Shown: positions 36,069-46,594, counted from the stretch's first letter. The stretch is DNA of 64,000 nt from Pseudoduganella violacea (GCF_014191875.1 NZ_JACHXD010000008.1:186001-250000), one strand, 5' to 3'. Notes: generated by a model not told the origin, from the sequence alone. Numbers and translations: made by a program.

Positions 36069-36761
36069 ATGAGCAAGGTTCTGTTGATAGACGACGATAT
36101 CGAACTGGTAGGCATGTTCCAGGAGTATCTGGAACAGGAAGGCTTCAGCGTGCGCACCGCCAACGACGGCGACAGCGGCGCGCGCGAAGCGCTCAGCGGC
36201 CAGTACGCCATCGCCGTGCTGGATGTGATGATGCCGCGCATGAACGGCCTGGAAACGCTGCGCCGCATCCGCGCCGCCAGCCACCTGCCGGTGCTGATGC
36301 TGACCGCGCGCGGCGACGATACCGACCGTATCGTCGGCCTGGAACTGGGCGCCGACGATTATGTGGCCAAGCCCTGCACGCCGCGCGAATTGACGGCGCG
36401 CATCCGCGCCATCCTGCGCCGCACCCAGAATACCGGCAACGAGAATAACGCTTCCGTCCAGCCGCTGAGCGTGGGCCAGCTCACCATGTGGCCCGAGCAG
36501 CGCCGCGCCACCTGGGCCGGCAATGCGCTGGAGCTGACCAGCACCGAGTTCAACCTGCTTGAGGTCCTGGCGCGCAATGCCGGCAAGCAGGTCAGCAAGA
36601 GTACCTTGTCGGAACAAGGTCTGGGGCGGCCGATGGCGCGCTTCGACCGCAATATCGACGTGCATCTGAGCAGCCTGCGGCACAAGCTGGGCACCATCGC
36701 CGACGGCCGTTCCTGCCTGCAGACCGTGTACCGCATGGGCTATCAGCTCATCAAGGAGTAG
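36069..36761 (+). CDS. cpxR: CpxR-like OmpR-family response regulator
   Basis: The 230-residue protein has a receiver domain with the acidic pocket DDD (8-10), phosphoacceptor D52 in VLDVMMPRMNG, T79 and K101, then a winged-helix DNA-binding domain (about 130-228; LTSTEFNLLEVLARNAGKQV and FDRNIDVHLSSLRHKLG). The name rests on three things seen together: the adjacent CpxA-like kinase, the divergent Spy/CpxP-like gene, and GTAAA-N5-GTAAA boxes between them. It should sense envelope stress through CpxA. The ATG lies 64 bp beyond the last box, consistent with autoregulation. Confidence 0.85.
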   Translation: MSKVLLIDDDIELVGMFQEYLEQEGFSVRTANDGDSGAREALSGQYAIAVLDVMMPRMNGLETLRRIRAASHLPVLMLTARGDDTDRIVGLELGADDYVAKPCTPRELTARIRAILRRTQNTGNENNASVQPLSVGQLTMWPEQRRATWAGNALELTSTEFNLLEVLARNAGKQVSKSTLSEQGLGRPMARFDRNIDVHLSSLRHKLGTIADGRSCLQTVYRMGYQLIKE

Positions 36762-36765
36762 GCGC

Positions 36766-38202
36766 GTGGGCAGGTTGTTCTGGAAGTTCTTCTTTTCCAT
36801 CCTGCTGGCGCAGTTTGCGGCCACGGTGGCCATCGGTGGCGCGGTCTGGCTCAAGGAACACAACGCGCGCCAGCAAAAGCGGCTGGATCTCGATACCAGC
36901 CCGCCCGCCGAGATGGCCATCGAATCGGCCGTCGCCACGCTGAAGTTCGGCGGCGCCGGCGCGCTGCGCCAGCTGCTGGAGAATATGGACCGCCACCGCG
37001 TGTATGCGGTCGACGACAGCGGCAAGGAGCTGCTGGGCCGCGTCGTGCAGCCGCCGATACTGGCGGAGGCGCGCGCCTTGCTGGGCAAGGGTGACCTGCG
37101 TGTGGTGCGCAAGGTCGCCACGCCGGGCGGCCATCCCTACCTGCTGTTCCTGCCTTCGCGCGAGCATTTTCGCGGCCTGGGCATCGACCTGCCGCCGCTG
37201 ATCGGCCCGCCGGAACGCGCCGTTCCCGGCGGTCCCAATGGCGTGGAGCGGCCGCCTGGCCCGCCCGGTCCGCGCTTCCATCCGCTGACGCCCTTCATTC
37301 CACTGGCGGCGGCAGTCCTCGCCAGCCTTTTATTCGCCGCCCTGCTGGCCTGGTATTTCTCGCGGCCGATCCGCGCGCTGCGCCAGGCTTTCGAGGCTGC
37401 ATCGAGCGGCGACCTGGCGCCGCGCTTCGCGCAAGCGCCCAGCCGCCACGCCGATGAGCTGAGCGATCTGGGACGCGATTTCGACCGCATGACGGCGCGC
37501 CTGCGCAGCCTGATCGACGGCCAGACCCGCTTGCTGCACGACGTCTCGCACGAGCTGCGTTCGCCGCTTGCGCGCCTGCAGGCGGCCATCGGCCTGGCGC
37601 ACCAGCAGCCGGAAAAGATGCGGTCCTCGCTGGAGCGCATCGAAAGGGAGAGCGTGCGCATGGATAAGCTGGTAGGCGAACTGCTCACCCTCTCGCGCCT
37701 GGAAGCGGGCGCCTACAGCCCGGGCAAGGAAGATATCGGCATGGCCGAACTGCTCGACCAGATTCTGGGCGATGCCGAATTCGAAGCGGCCTCGCACGGC
37801 CGCGCCATCACGCAGCAAGGCAATGCCGACGTGCTGGTCAAGGGCCAAGCCGAATTGCTGGCGCGCGCCATTGAAAACGTGGTGCGCAACGCCATCAAGC
37901 ATAGCCCGGTGGGAGAGTTGGTGATTGTGGAACTGGCGGCGCATCCGGAGCAGGCGCCGCGCCAGCTCAGCATCCGCGTGCTGGATCGCGGCCCGGGCGT
38001 GGCGGAAGAGGATCTGGCGACGATCTTCCAGCCCTTCTTCCGCAGCAGCGGCACGCAAAAGGACGTGGAAGGCCACGGCCTCGGCCTGGCCATCGCGCAG
38101 CAGGTGGTGCAGCAGCACGGCGGCAGCATCCAGGCTGCCAACCGCGAGGGAGGCGGCTTGCGCGTGGAAATCCTGCTGCCCGCCCAGCCCCTTGAATATT
38201 GA
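36766..38202 (+). CDS. cpxA: CpxA-like sensor histidine kinase
   Basis: This 478-residue membrane kinase has membrane helices at about residues 8-28 and 175-198 that flank a periplasmic sensor domain ending in a PGGPNGVERPPGPPGP spacer, then HAMP (199-250), phosphoacceptor H262 in HDVSHELRSPLARL, N box ENVVRNAIKHS, G1 DRGPGVAEED and G2 GHGLGLAIAQQ. It starts at GTG 36766, supported by AAGGAG 7 bp before; it is 4 bp after cpxR. It should phosphorylate, and without signal dephosphorylate, the CpxR-like partner. Confidence 0.85.
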   Translation: MGRLFWKFFFSILLAQFAATVAIGGAVWLKEHNARQQKRLDLDTSPPAEMAIESAVATLKFGGAGALRQLLENMDRHRVYAVDDSGKELLGRVVQPPILAEARALLGKGDLRVVRKVATPGGHPYLLFLPSREHFRGLGIDLPPLIGPPERAVPGGPNGVERPPGPPGPRFHPLTPFIPLAAAVLASLLFAALLAWYFSRPIRALRQAFEAASSGDLAPRFAQAPSRHADELSDLGRDFDRMTARLRSLIDGQTRLLHDVSHELRSPLARLQAAIGLAHQQPEKMRSSLERIERESVRMDKLVGELLTLSRLEAGAYSPGKEDIGMAELLDQILGDAEFEAASHGRAITQQGNADVLVKGQAELLARAIENVVRNAIKHSPVGELVIVELAAHPEQAPRQLSIRVLDRGPGVAEEDLATIFQPFFRSSGTQKDVEGHGLGLAIAQQVVQQHGGSIQAANREGGGLRVEILLPAQPLEY

Positions 38203-38205
38203 AGC

Positions 38206-38772
38206 TTAAGCCTTCGGCAGGGTCACGCCGTGCTGGCCCTGGTACTTGCCGTTGCGGTCCTTGTACGAGGTTTCGCAGATTTCGTCCGACTCGAAGAACA
38301 GCACCTGGGCGCAGCCTTCGCCGGCGTAGATCTTGGCCGGCAGCGGCGTGGTGTTGGAGAACTCCAGCGTGACATAACCTTCCCATTCCGGCTCGAACGG
38401 CGTGACATTGACGATGATGCCGCAGCGCGCGTAGGTCGATTTGCCCAGGCAGACCGTCAGCACATTGCGCGGAATGCGGAAATACTCGATGGTGCGGGCC
38501 AGCGCGAAGGAGTTCGGCGGGATGATGCAGACATCGCTTTTCACGTCTACGAAGGAGTTCGAATCGAAGTTCTTCGGATCGACGATGGTGCTGTTGATAT
38601 TGGTGAAAACCTTGAATTCGTCGGCGCAGCGGATATCGTAGCCATAGGACGAGGTGCCGTAAGAGATCACCTTGCGGCCATCGACCATGCGCACCTGGCC
38701 CGGCTCATACGGCTCGATCATTCCGTGTTGTTCCGCCATCCGGCGTATCCATTTATCGCTTTTAATCGTCAT
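38206..38772 (-). CDS. dcd: dCTP deaminase
   Basis: Dcd turns dCTP into dUTP, feeding dUMP for thymidylate synthase. At 188 residues it has the normal length and the family's landmarks: [36 protein letters not shown] (the catalytic glutamate is in PFEPEWEG region) and [13 protein letters not shown]. It is convergent with cpxA, 3 bp apart. Together with thyA and folA it places much of the dTTP route in this window. Confidence 0.95.
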   Translation of the reverse strand: MTIKSDKWIRRMAEQHGMIEPYEPGQVRMVDGRKVISYGTSSYGYDIRCADEFKVFTNINSTIVDPKNFDSNSFVDVKSDVCIIPPNSFALARTIEYFRIPRNVLTVCLGKSTYARCGIIVNVTPFEPEWEGYVTLEFSNTTPLPAKIYAGEGCAQVLFFESDEICETSYKDRNGKYQGQHGVTLPKA

Positions 38773-38868
38773 CGCAAGGCCATTTTCTCTAGATTGCAGG
38801 GTGGGCGGACGCTTGCGCGCCCGCAGTTTGGCAGCGATTTTACGCGAAAGGCCCGGCTTTGAACATTT

Positions 38869-39714
38869 TTAGCCGGCCAGACTTGCTTCCGGCTGCCCGC
38901 CGCACAGGCTCAGATGCGGGCCAATCAACGCGCAAATCATCTCGCGCGTGGCCTGGGCGGCGGCCGTCGGCGATTCCATCGGGAAGAGATGGCCGCCCGG
39001 CAGCAGGCGGAAATGCTCGCCCACCAGCGCCCGGGTCGCATCCAGGCCAGCCTGGCGGTTTTCCACCGACACCGTGCCGCCGACGAAACCGACCGGCACC
39101 GGGAAATCGCCCGCCACCAGGCTGCCGATATGGTGCGGCAGGCTGCGGTACACGGCCGTTTCGTTTTCGCGGGTGAAGCGCAGTTGCACGCCTTCCGGAT
39201 GCGGCTTCAGGCCAGCCTCGATATAGTCCTGCAACACGCCCGGCGCCCAGGCGGCGAAGATATCCTTGCTGGCGAAGTGCCGCAGGGCCGCGGCGGGGTC
39301 GGGCCAGACATTGCGCCGGCGTGCCGAAAAGCGCGCCGGCGAATAGCGGTCGGCCACCATGGTGCGCTTCAGAAGGCGCCACATCAGGGCGCGCCAGCCG
39401 CCCACCACGGGCGAATCGAGCAGCACCACGCAGCGCACCAGGTCCGGACGCGCGGCAGCGGCCATGAGGCTCAGCATGCCGCCCAGCGAATGGCCGACCA
39501 GGATCACCGGCTCTTCCTTATAGCGCTTCACCAATTCGTCCAGCAGCTCGCGCACCAGCGCGTGCCAGCCATCCTGCACCGGATAGACGGGGTTGTGGGC
39601 GTGCATATCGAGGGCCTGGATGTCGAAGTCCTGGCCCAGCAGTTCAAACAGCTGGCGGTAAGTCCCCGCCGGATAGCTGTTTGCATGCGAAAAATGGATT
39701 TTTGGCTTGCTCAT
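38869..39714 (-). CDS. Alpha/beta hydrolase
   Basis: This 281-residue protein has the alpha/beta-hydrolase nucleophile elbow VGHSLGGMLS and an oxyanion region SHANSYPAGTYRQ near the N-terminus; a catalytic histidine probably lies in LLPGGHLFPMESP near the end. The type is that of small cytoplasmic esterases. No signal peptide. The substrate is unknown. It is not in an operon with dcd (96-bp gap). Confidence 0.82.
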   Translation of the reverse strand: MSKPKIHFSHANSYPAGTYRQLFELLGQDFDIQALDMHAHNPVYPVQDGWHALVRELLDELVKRYKEEPVILVGHSLGGMLSLMAAAARPDLVRCVVLLDSPVVGGWRALMWRLLKRTMVADRYSPARFSARRRNVWPDPAAALRHFASKDIFAAWAPGVLQDYIEAGLKPHPEGVQLRFTRENETAVYRSLPHHIGSLVAGDFPVPVGFVGGTVSVENRQAGLDATRALVGEHFRLLPGGHLFPMESPTAAAQATREMICALIGPHLSLCGGQPEASLAG

Positions 39715-39806
39715 TGTGATGTGTGCGCCCAGCCGTGGCGGGCGGTCTCCTGATTATTATCATTTTATTGTAAGGAGACTAGCCCGGAAATATTGGTAGA
39801 AAGGCT

Positions 39807-39977
39807 CTAAGTTCCCTGCTCCGGCCGCGGCTCGGGCGTTTCTGGCGCATTCGGCTTTTCCACGATGATGAGATGGGTACTCTGCACTTCGCGGTGTTCC
39901 TGCTTCACGACCTGGGTGGCAACCGCTTTCGCTGGAACGACAGGCTTGGGGTGGCGGGGAAAGAGCATGGCCTCACG
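39807..39977 (-). CDS. Possible small protein (56 aa), weak
   Basis: In the 319-bp gap between the hydrolase and comEC, one minus-strand frame from GTG 39977 encodes 56 residues with a protein-like middle (TQVVKQEHREVQSTHLIIVE) and a Pro/Glu-rich end. No ATG, no clear ribosome-binding site and no family match. The rest of the gap is AT-richer (ATTATTATCATTTTATTG) and may hold the hydrolase promoter. Confidence 0.25.
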   Translation of the reverse strand, partial: REAMLFPRHPKPVVPAKAVATQVVKQEHREVQSTHLIIVEKPNAPETPEPRPEQGT

Positions 39978-40033
39978 TGTGAAAAAGTCAAAGTTTCACC
40001 GATGTGGGCGCGGCGGCGCCAATTTCAAGGATG

Positions 40034-42535
40034 CTAAGGTCCGTACCAGTAGCGCGCGTGGCTTTTGCGGTACTCATCGACTTCCATCTTGTCAGTGAAG
40101 CGCAATGTGATGGCGCCGGATTCATCGCTGCGCAGGCGGCGGATGCCATTGGCGGCGTAGCGCGCGTAGACCTCCGGCTTGGGATGGCGGTAGCGGTTGC
40201 GGTAGCCGGTCTGAAAGATAGCGATAGAAGGCTGCACCGCCGCCAGAAACGCCGGCGTGGATGAGGTGCCGCTGCCGTGATGGGGCGCGAGCAGCACGTC
40301 GGCCTGCAACTTCTCTCCCGCACCGCGCAGCAGCTCGGCCTCCTGGTCGGCTTCGATATCGCCGGCCAGCAGCAGCGAGGCATTCCTCGTGCTGACGTGC
40401 AGCACGCAGCTGCGGGCATTGGTCTTAAGCTTTTCGTCGCCGTAGCTGGCGGCGGCAGGATGCAGCACCTCAAAGCGTACGCCATCCCACTGCCAACGTT
40501 GGCCCGCCTCGCAACGCCGGTGCTGGCGCGCCGCATCCAGCACCGCATGCCCATCCGGCAGCGAAGACAGCAGCCAGCGGACGCGCACATTCTGCATCAC
40601 GGTCAGCGCGCCGCCGACATGGTCGGTATCGCTATGGCTGATGAGCATTCCATCCAGCTGGCCGATGCCGCGCGCCCGCAAATACGGCACGATGACGCGG
40701 TTGCCGCCATCGGCGTCGGGCGCATAGGTCGGGCCGGCGTCGTACAGCAGGCGGTGGCCCGAGGTTTCCAGCAGCAGCGCCATGCCCTGTCCCACGTCGA
40801 AAGCAGTCACCTGCAATTCGCCGTCCTGCGGATGGACCGGTTCGGCCGTCAGCAAGGGCAGCCAGCTCGCCAGGCCCAGCCAGCGCGTCGGCCATCCCCT
40901 GGGCGCGAGCAGCCACAGGGTTCCCACTAAAGTCCAGGCGAAGAGCCACCACGGCGGCATGGGGGCGGTCCAGACCGAAAATTCAACGCCGGACAACCAG
41001 CGCAGCCCGGCCGCCAGCACGCGTATGGTTTCGTGCGACGCCAGCAGCAAAGGCCCGGCCAGCGGATCGGGCAGGAAGCTGCCCAGCAGCGCCATGGGTG
41101 TCACGACCAGGCTCACAAGCGGAATCGCCACTGCGTTCGCCACGGGGCTGAGCAGCGAGACCTGGGCAAACAGCAGCATGGTCAGCGGCACCAGGCCCAG
41201 TGTCACGGCGTATTGCGTGTTCAGCGCCTCGCGCAGGCCTTGCCCGATACGCTGGCGGCGCGTCAGCGACGTACCGCGCCGTTTGCGCCGTCTTGCTTCA
41301 CCCGGCGCTAGCAGCCCTGCCCCATCGCCGGCCTGGGCCTCGTTCTTATGAAGAGCGGTCCGTCCCAGCGAGGCATACAGGATGATCGCCACCGCGCCAA
41401 AGGAAAGCCAGAATCCCGGCTGCTGCACGGCCCAGGGATCGAGCAGCACGACAATGCCCGCCGCCAGCGCCAGCACATGGGATACCGCAGTCAAGCGGCC
41501 GCACCACAGTGCCAGCGCGATCACGGACAGCATATACAGCGTACGCTGCGCCGGGACGCCAAAACCGGCCAGCAGCACATACACCAGCCCCGCCAGCCAT
41601 CCGGCGACGGCCGCCAGCTTTTGCGCCGGCAGCAGCAAGGGCAACTGGTGCTGAGTAAAGAAGGAATGCCGCCACAGCCATGAGGCCAGCCAGGCGGCAA
41701 GCCCCGCGATCATGGTGATATGCAGGCCGGAGATGGAGATGAGATGGCTGATGCCCGTGCGGTTGAACACCTGCCAGTCCGCCTGCGGAATGGAACGCTG
41801 GTCGCCCACCACCAGCGCCACGATCACACCGGCATAAGGTTTTCCGTTCAATGTGCGCTGAATCTTGTCGCGCAAAACAGAGCGGCAATACTCAACGACG
41901 TTATGGGCGTTGAAGACAAAGCTGCTCAAAAGCCGCTGGCTGCCATCGTCACGCACATAACCGGTGGCACGCACGCCCTGCTCCAGCAGCCACAGTTCAT
42001 AATCAAAGCCATGCGGATTCGCATTCCCGTGTGGCCGTTGCAAGCGCACCTTAAACCGCCAGCGCTGGCCCGGTTGCACGTCGTCGATCGCATGCGCCGC
42101 GCCGAAACGTCCCGCGTACCATGAAAGGACGATGCGCGGCGGGACGATTGCCAGCGGCAGCGGACGATGGCTGGCATCTACCGCCTCTTCAACGGCGAAA
42201 TTGAAGCGCATGCCGCGCTCAAAGCGATACGGCAGATTGTCGATCACGCCTGTTACGATGAAATCGCGGCCCTCATCAGCTTTCGCCAGCGCCGGCTCCA
42301 GCGCTATCTGCGCTTGCCACCCGGCCCAGAAAAAGCCCAGCAGGCAACCGAAGACGAAGCGTAAAAATGGTCTGCACAACAGCGGCTCGCGCATTGCGCG
42401 TTGCAAGCTTAAAGCCTGCAACAGCAAAGCGAGCAGGCTCGCGGCCAGCATTCCTTCAGCGGCATACGCGGGTAAATCCGACTGCATCTGAAGGACCGCC
42501 GCGCCAGCGATCACACCGAGCAACAAGCTACGCAT
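40034..42535 (-). CDS. comEC: ComEC/Rec2 DNA-uptake channel
   Basis: ComEC carries single-stranded DNA across the inner membrane in natural transformation. The 833-residue protein has N-terminal membrane helices, a DUF4131-type periplasmic/OB part, the competence domain with many helices (HLISISGLHITMIAGLAAWL is a family hallmark), and a C-terminal metallo-beta-lactamase domain with HSDTDHVGG. Length is normal for the full-length form. ATG 42535 has an AAGGGGGG-type ribosome-binding site; GTG 42541 is an alternative. Confidence 0.93.
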   Translation of the reverse strand: MRSLLLGVIAGAAVLQMQSDLPAYAAEGMLAASLLALLLQALSLQRAMREPLLCRPFLRFVFGCLLGFFWAGWQAQIALEPALAKADEGRDFIVTGVIDNLPYRFERGMRFNFAVEEAVDASHRPLPLAIVPPRIVLSWYAGRFGAAHAIDDVQPGQRWRFKVRLQRPHGNANPHGFDYELWLLEQGVRATGYVRDDGSQRLLSSFVFNAHNVVEYCRSVLRDKIQRTLNGKPYAGVIVALVVGDQRSIPQADWQVFNRTGISHLISISGLHITMIAGLAAWLASWLWRHSFFTQHQLPLLLPAQKLAAVAGWLAGLVYVLLAGFGVPAQRTLYMLSVIALALWCGRLTAVSHVLALAAGIVVLLDPWAVQQPGFWLSFGAVAIILYASLGRTALHKNEAQAGDGAGLLAPGEARRRKRRGTSLTRRQRIGQGLREALNTQYAVTLGLVPLTMLLFAQVSLLSPVANAVAIPLVSLVVTPMALLGSFLPDPLAGPLLLASHETIRVLAAGLRWLSGVEFSVWTAPMPPWWLFAWTLVGTLWLLAPRGWPTRWLGLASWLPLLTAEPVHPQDGELQVTAFDVGQGMALLLETSGHRLLYDAGPTYAPDADGGNRVIVPYLRARGIGQLDGMLISHSDTDHVGGALTVMQNVRVRWLLSSLPDGHAVLDAARQHRRCEAGQRWQWDGVRFEVLHPAAASYGDEKLKTNARSCVLHVSTRNASLLLAGDIEADQEAELLRGAGEKLQADVLLAPHHGSGTSSTPAFLAAVQPSIAIFQTGYRNRYRHPKPEVYARYAANGIRRLRSDESGAITLRFTDKMEVDEYRKSHARYWYGP

Positions 42536-42614
42536 TCCCACCCCCCTTGCGTCAACAATAAGGGCGAGTATTGGCTCTGTTCAAAAACGCTCGTTGATGT
42601 ATACCTATCTTTAT

Positions 42615-43667
42615 TTAGAATAGCTTACCGAACAAGCCTTTCAGAGTGGTCTGCTGGTCAGGGCCATAATTTATCAAGATGCGCGTGGCGTCGCATCCGC
42701 TCGCTGCGGGAGCGACCTTGTCCTGCGATTTTAGCCAGCTTACGGTGAGGTCAGTCTCGAAAGCCTTGCCGAATTCCGAGGTCGCGCCATTGCTGGTTCC
42801 CCAGCCGCCCGTCATCATCACGCTTTGCGCTCCGCCCCAGGCTAGAGGATGCAGGCCGTCCCGTTTTTTGGTATTCCCGCAAGTGCTGGCGCCCACAACA
42901 CAGTTCCCGGCCAGCACCTGGGCCAAGGTAGCCTTGCCCGCGGCTACCTGGTCCATGAGCATATAGTTGGCTGGGATGACCAAGTTGTCTCGCGTCGCTT
43001 CGGAAACCAGAATGGCTGCCATGATGTTACCCAACGCATAGGTGGATTGATCGTCGCCCGTTATGCCGCCACCGCCGCCATACACGGCCTGCACGCGGTC
43101 CAGCGTCAGCGGGTTTGACTTCAGCGAATCGGCCAATTCGTACATCTCCGGATAGGTGCTGCCAAAGCAGGTACTGGCGTTGCCATCTTGCTTTCCCCAG
43201 AAGTAGACGTAATTGTTATGCTCGCCACCGAGGCAAGAGCGGTAGTAGATTGCTTTACCCATCGAAAAATAATGTGCGGTCAGACCGGTGCCGTCGCAGG
43301 TCATCTTGACCAGTTGGCGGAATTTAGTCTTGTTTTTGAAGTCGCCAAAATAATTGGTGGCGCCGGGAGGCGTGTTAGGTATTTCCGGATTCACGCCGGT
43401 GCAACGTCGCGGGTTGGTCGGTAAGGCTTGGGGCTGGAGCGCGGTATCGGCATTTTTTTTGTCGAGCGTCGCCTGCAATGCCGCCTGACGCAATACCTCG
43501 CCTGTCGCCAGCAAGGGTGGCGCGGTGGAGCCGATTTTCGCTTTCACTGCAAAACAGCTTCTTCTTTCATCGGCGGCAACGCTTAGCGGCAGTAAGGCCG
43601 TGATGCACAGAGCTGCCAGTCCGACACCGGCGCGCACGCGCCGGCTGCTATGGTAAATGGTTAACAT
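42615..43667 (-). CDS. Secreted protein of unknown function
   Basis: This 350-residue protein begins with a long basic signal peptide (ending in ALLPLSVAADE) and contains at least eight cysteines after it (for example in FAVKAKIG..., RRCTGVNPE, YYRSCLGGEHN, STCFGSTYPE, GNCVVGASTCGNTKK), suggesting disulfides in the periplasm or outside. It has no family I recognise. Its DNA is somewhat less GC-rich than the neighbours. It stands alone between comEC (73 bp away) and tatD; the 130-bp gap on the tatD side shows nothing I can assign. Confidence 0.7.
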   Translation of the reverse strand: MLTIYHSSRRVRAGVGLAALCITALLPLSVAADERRSCFAVKAKIGSTAPPLLATGEVLRQAALQATLDKKNADTALQPQALPTNPRRCTGVNPEIPNTPPGATNYFGDFKNKTKFRQLVKMTCDGTGLTAHYFSMGKAIYYRSCLGGEHNNYVYFWGKQDGNASTCFGSTYPEMYELADSLKSNPLTLDRVQAVYGGGGGITGDDQSTYALGNIMAAILVSEATRDNLVIPANYMLMDQVAAGKATLAQVLAGNCVVGASTCGNTKKRDGLHPLAWGGAQSVMMTGGWGTSNGATSEFGKAFETDLTVSWLKSQDKVAPAASGCDATRILINYGPDQQTTLKGLFGKLF

Positions 43668-43797
43668 ATGATCGCCTCCAGTTGATAGCGCAACGCAGCG
43701 GCGCCGGAATGGAAACCGCCATGCGTCAGATCACGATAGGGCGAACGACACAGTCCAAACTGACAGTTGCTGACATATCCGGCGCTGCCGCTTTTGC

Positions 43798-44610
43798 TTA
43801 TGCGGGCGATACAAATGCAGTCGGCTGCATGCGCGGCAGACTGGCGCAGGCGTTGGCAGCGGTGGCAGATGCGACTTCGCCGATATCGATGCCGCGCAGT
43901 TCGGCCAACACTGCGGCGATGCGCGGAATCTGATCGGGGGAGTTGCGGCCCGGATGAACCCAGGCGGGTGAGATATCGGGCGCGTCCGTCTCCAGCACAA
44001 TGGACGACAGCGGCAATTCGGTCGCCAGGCGGCGAATCTGCAGGGCGCGCGTAAAGGTCATGGCGCCGCCGAATCCCAGTTTGAAACCAACGTCGATAAA
44101 GCCCTGCGCCTGCTGGAAGCTGCCGTTGAAGGCGTGGGCGATGCCGCCCGCCGGCGGAATCTGGCGCACATGCTTGAGCACCTGGTCCTGTGATTTGCGC
44201 ACATGGCAAAGCACGGGCAGGCTGAAGTCGCGGGCAATCTTCAACTGCTCGCGCAGGAAATGGATCTGCTTCTCGCGCATCTGCGGTTCGCACAGCATGG
44301 GGATGAAGAAGTCCAAGCCGATCTCGCCGATCGCCACGTAGCGCGGATCGGCCATGGCCTGTTCGACCTGCTGGCGCATGAAGACCAGATCATCCTCGCT
44401 GGCCTGCGGCACGTAGATGGGATGGATGCCCAGCGCGTAGCAGGCATTCGGCGCAGTATCGGCCAGTTGCTTGACGATGGAGAAGTTGGCCTTCTCCACC
44501 GCCGGAATCACGATCATGTCCACGCCCTGCGCGGCAGCCTGCTTAGCCACGGCCAGCGACTCGGCGCCGAATTCGTGCGCATCCAGATGGCAGTGGGTAT
44601 CGATCCACAT
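43798..44610 (-). CDS. tatD: TatD-family DNase
   Basis: This 270-residue TIM-barrel metal hydrolase has the TatD signatures: MWIDTHCHLD at the start with metal-binding HxH, GEIGLDFF, VLCHVRKSQDQ, GGIAHAFNGS and the final VLETDAPDISP. TatD enzymes are 3'-5' exonucleases or DNA repair/turnover nucleases. The tail PTAFVSPA is slightly longer than usual. Stop-to-start distance to lolD is 9 bp, so it is the last gene of the lol operon. Confidence 0.9.
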   Translation of the reverse strand: MWIDTHCHLDAHEFGAESLAVAKQAAAQGVDMIVIPAVEKANFSIVKQLADTAPNACYALGIHPIYVPQASEDDLVFMRQQVEQAMADPRYVAIGEIGLDFFIPMLCEPQMREKQIHFLREQLKIARDFSLPVLCHVRKSQDQVLKHVRQIPPAGGIAHAFNGSFQQAQGFIDVGFKLGFGGAMTFTRALQIRRLATELPLSSIVLETDAPDISPAWVHPGRNSPDQIPRIAAVLAELRGIDIGEVASATAANACASLPRMQPTAFVSPA

Positions 44611-44619
44611 GGCGGTCTC

Positions 44620-45318
44620 CTAGCCCGCGCGCAAGCCTTCTTCGCTCATGCGCATCATACGGTCGCAGCGCTTGGCCAACTCGGCATCGTGGGTGACGAT
44701 GACGAAGGCCGTGCCGGAAGTGCGCGACAATTCCAGCATCAGCTCGAAAATCTGTTCGGCCGTGGAGTGGTCTAGATTGCCGGTCGGCTCGTCGGCCAGC
44801 ACGCAGGCTGGTTGGGTAACGAGGGCGCGGGCCAGGGCCACGCGCTGGCGCTCGCCGCCGGACAGCTCGCCGGGCACGTGGGTCACTCGCTTGGCCAGGC
44901 CGACGCGCGCCAGCATTTGCTGCGCCTGTTCCTGCGCTTCGGCGCGTTTCACGCGACGTATCATCAGCGGCATGGCGACGTTGTCCAGCGCAGTGAATTC
45001 GGGCAGCAGGTGGTGGAACTGGTAGACAAAGCCCAGCGACTGGTTGCGCAGGTCGCCGCGCGCCGTTTCATTCAGGCTGGCGAAGTCCTTGCCGAGCAGC
45101 GATACGCTGCCGCTGGTTGGCGTATCGAGTCCGCCCAGCAGATGCAGCAAGGTGGATTTGCCCGAACCCGATGCGCCAACGATGGCAACGCGCTCGCCGC
45201 GCCGCACTTCAAAGTCGATGCCCGACAAAACCGGCACCGAATAACTGCCCTGGGTGAAGGTCTTGCCCAATCCCCGGCAAGCCAATACCGGCGCGCCGTT
45301 CATCATTTCATTACTCAT
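44620..45318 (-). CDS. lolD: Lipoprotein-releasing ABC transporter ATPase
   Basis: LolD powers the release of outer-membrane lipoproteins from the inner membrane. The 232-residue protein has Walker [11 protein letters not shown]-loop, signature LSGGERQR, Walker [12 protein letters not shown] and the family-specific [15 protein letters not shown] region. The start ATG 45318 overlaps the lolC/E copy 2 stop by 8 bp; the open frame upstream is overlap. Confidence 0.94.
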   Translation of the reverse strand: MSNEMMNGAPVLACRGLGKTFTQGSYSVPVLSGIDFEVRRGERVAIVGASGSGKSTLLHLLGGLDTPTSGSVSLLGKDFASLNETARGDLRNQSLGFVYQFHHLLPEFTALDNVAMPLMIRRVKRAEAQEQAQQMLARVGLAKRVTHVPGELSGGERQRVALARALVTQPACVLADEPTGNLDHSTAEQIFELMLELSRTSGTAFVIVTHDAELAKRCDRMMRMSEEGLRAG

Positions 45319-46579
45319 AGCGCAGCGCCTCCGCAGGTTTGACCCGTGCTGCCCACCAGCTCGGGTAGATGGTTGCAAGGAAGGCCAGCGCAACCGACAC
45401 CACGCCAATCACCGCTACGTCCGGCCAATGCATGTCCGAAGGTACGGTGCTGATGTAGTAAATATCGCTCGACAAGAACTGCACCCCCAATAGTTTTTCA
45501 ATAAACGGTACGATGACATCGATATTCGTGGCGACCAGCACACCACCGGACACGCCTATCAGCGCGCCCAGCACGCCCACCAGCGCCCCCTGGATCACAA
45601 AGATCTTCATGATCGAACGCGGCGAGGCGCCCAGCGTGCGCAGGATGGCGATGTCGGCCTGCTTGTCGGTCACAGTCATCACCAAGGTCGATACCAGATT
45701 GAAGGCGGCCACCGCGACCACCAGCGTCAGCACCACGAACATCATGCGCTTTTCGATCTGCACAGCGCCAAACCAAGTGGCGTTCAGCTGCGACCAGTCG
45801 CGCACCGTCAGGCTGGATGGAACCATGCGCTGCAATTCCTGCGCCACTTCCGGCGCGCGGTGCATATCGGCCAGGCGCAGGCGCAAGCCGGCCGGAGCAT
45901 CGATACGCAGCATTTTCTGCGCATCCTCGATATGGATGAAGGCCAGCGTGGCGTCGAATTCGGGATGGCCGGCGCGGAACAGCGCCGCCACCGTGAAGGA
46001 GCGCATGCGCGGCACCAGGCCAGCCGGCGTGACCGTCCCCTTGGCCAGCGCCATCGTCACCTTGTCGCCCACCGTCACATGCAGGGCACGCGCCAGATCG
46101 ACACCCAGCACGATATTGAACTCGCCGGAACGCAAGGAATTAAAGCTGCCCTGTTTTACCTGCCCGGCCAGATCGGAGACATTCGGTTCCCGCTCCGGCA
46201 GCACGCCGCGCACCACGGCGGGACGCAGCTCGGAGCCGCCGTGCAGCAGCATGGCCTGGGTCTGCACGAAAGGCGCGTAGCCTTTCACTTCGGGATGCTT
46301 GCTCAGCGTCTTGGCCTGTTCCTGCCAGTCCGGCATGCTGCCATCCTTGCTGAATACCTCGACATGAGCCAGCACCGACAGCATATGGTCGGTCACGTCC
46401 TTGCGGAAGCCGTTCATCACCGACAGGATGATAATCAGCGCCGCCACGCCGAGCGCGATGCCGCTCATCGAAATCAGCGAGATAAAGGAGATGAAGCTAT
46501 TGCGGCTGCTGCGTTTTCCGGCGCGCGTGTAACGCAGGCCGACCAGCCATTCATAAGGGAGATTGCGGATCATGCTCAT
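45311..46579 (-). CDS. lolC: LolC/LolE-type permease, copy 2
   Basis: A 422-residue four-helix permease with FtsX domain: first helix in [19 protein letters not shown], a periplasmic domain (about 50-265), and three C-terminal helices ([21 protein letters not shown], then others), ending [14 protein letters not shown]. It recognises lipoproteins together with its paralogue. It is colinear with copy 1 along its whole length and equally long, so the two probably form a LolC/LolE-type heterodimer with LolD. The names C and E cannot be split from sequence here. Copy 1 ends 15 bp upstream. Confidence 0.9.
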   Translation of the reverse strand: MSMIRNLPYEWLVGLRYTRAGKRSSRNSFISFISLISMSGIALGVAALIIILSVMNGFRKDVTDHMLSVLAHVEVFSKDGSMPDWQEQAKTLSKHPEVKGYAPFVQTQAMLLHGGSELRPAVVRGVLPEREPNVSDLAGQVKQGSFNSLRSGEFNIVLGVDLARALHVTVGDKVTMALAKGTVTPAGLVPRMRSFTVAALFRAGHPEFDATLAFIHIEDAQKMLRIDAPAGLRLRLADMHRAPEVAQELQRMVPSSLTVRDWSQLNATWFGAVQIEKRMMFVVLTLVVAVAAFNLVSTLVMTVTDKQADIAILRTLGASPRSIMKIFVIQGALVGVLGALIGVSGGVLVATNIDVIVPFIEKLLGVQFLSSDIYYISTVPSDMHWPDVAVIGVVSVALAFLATIYPSWWAARVKPAEALRYE

Positions 46580-46594
46580 GGGCTTATGCCTCTA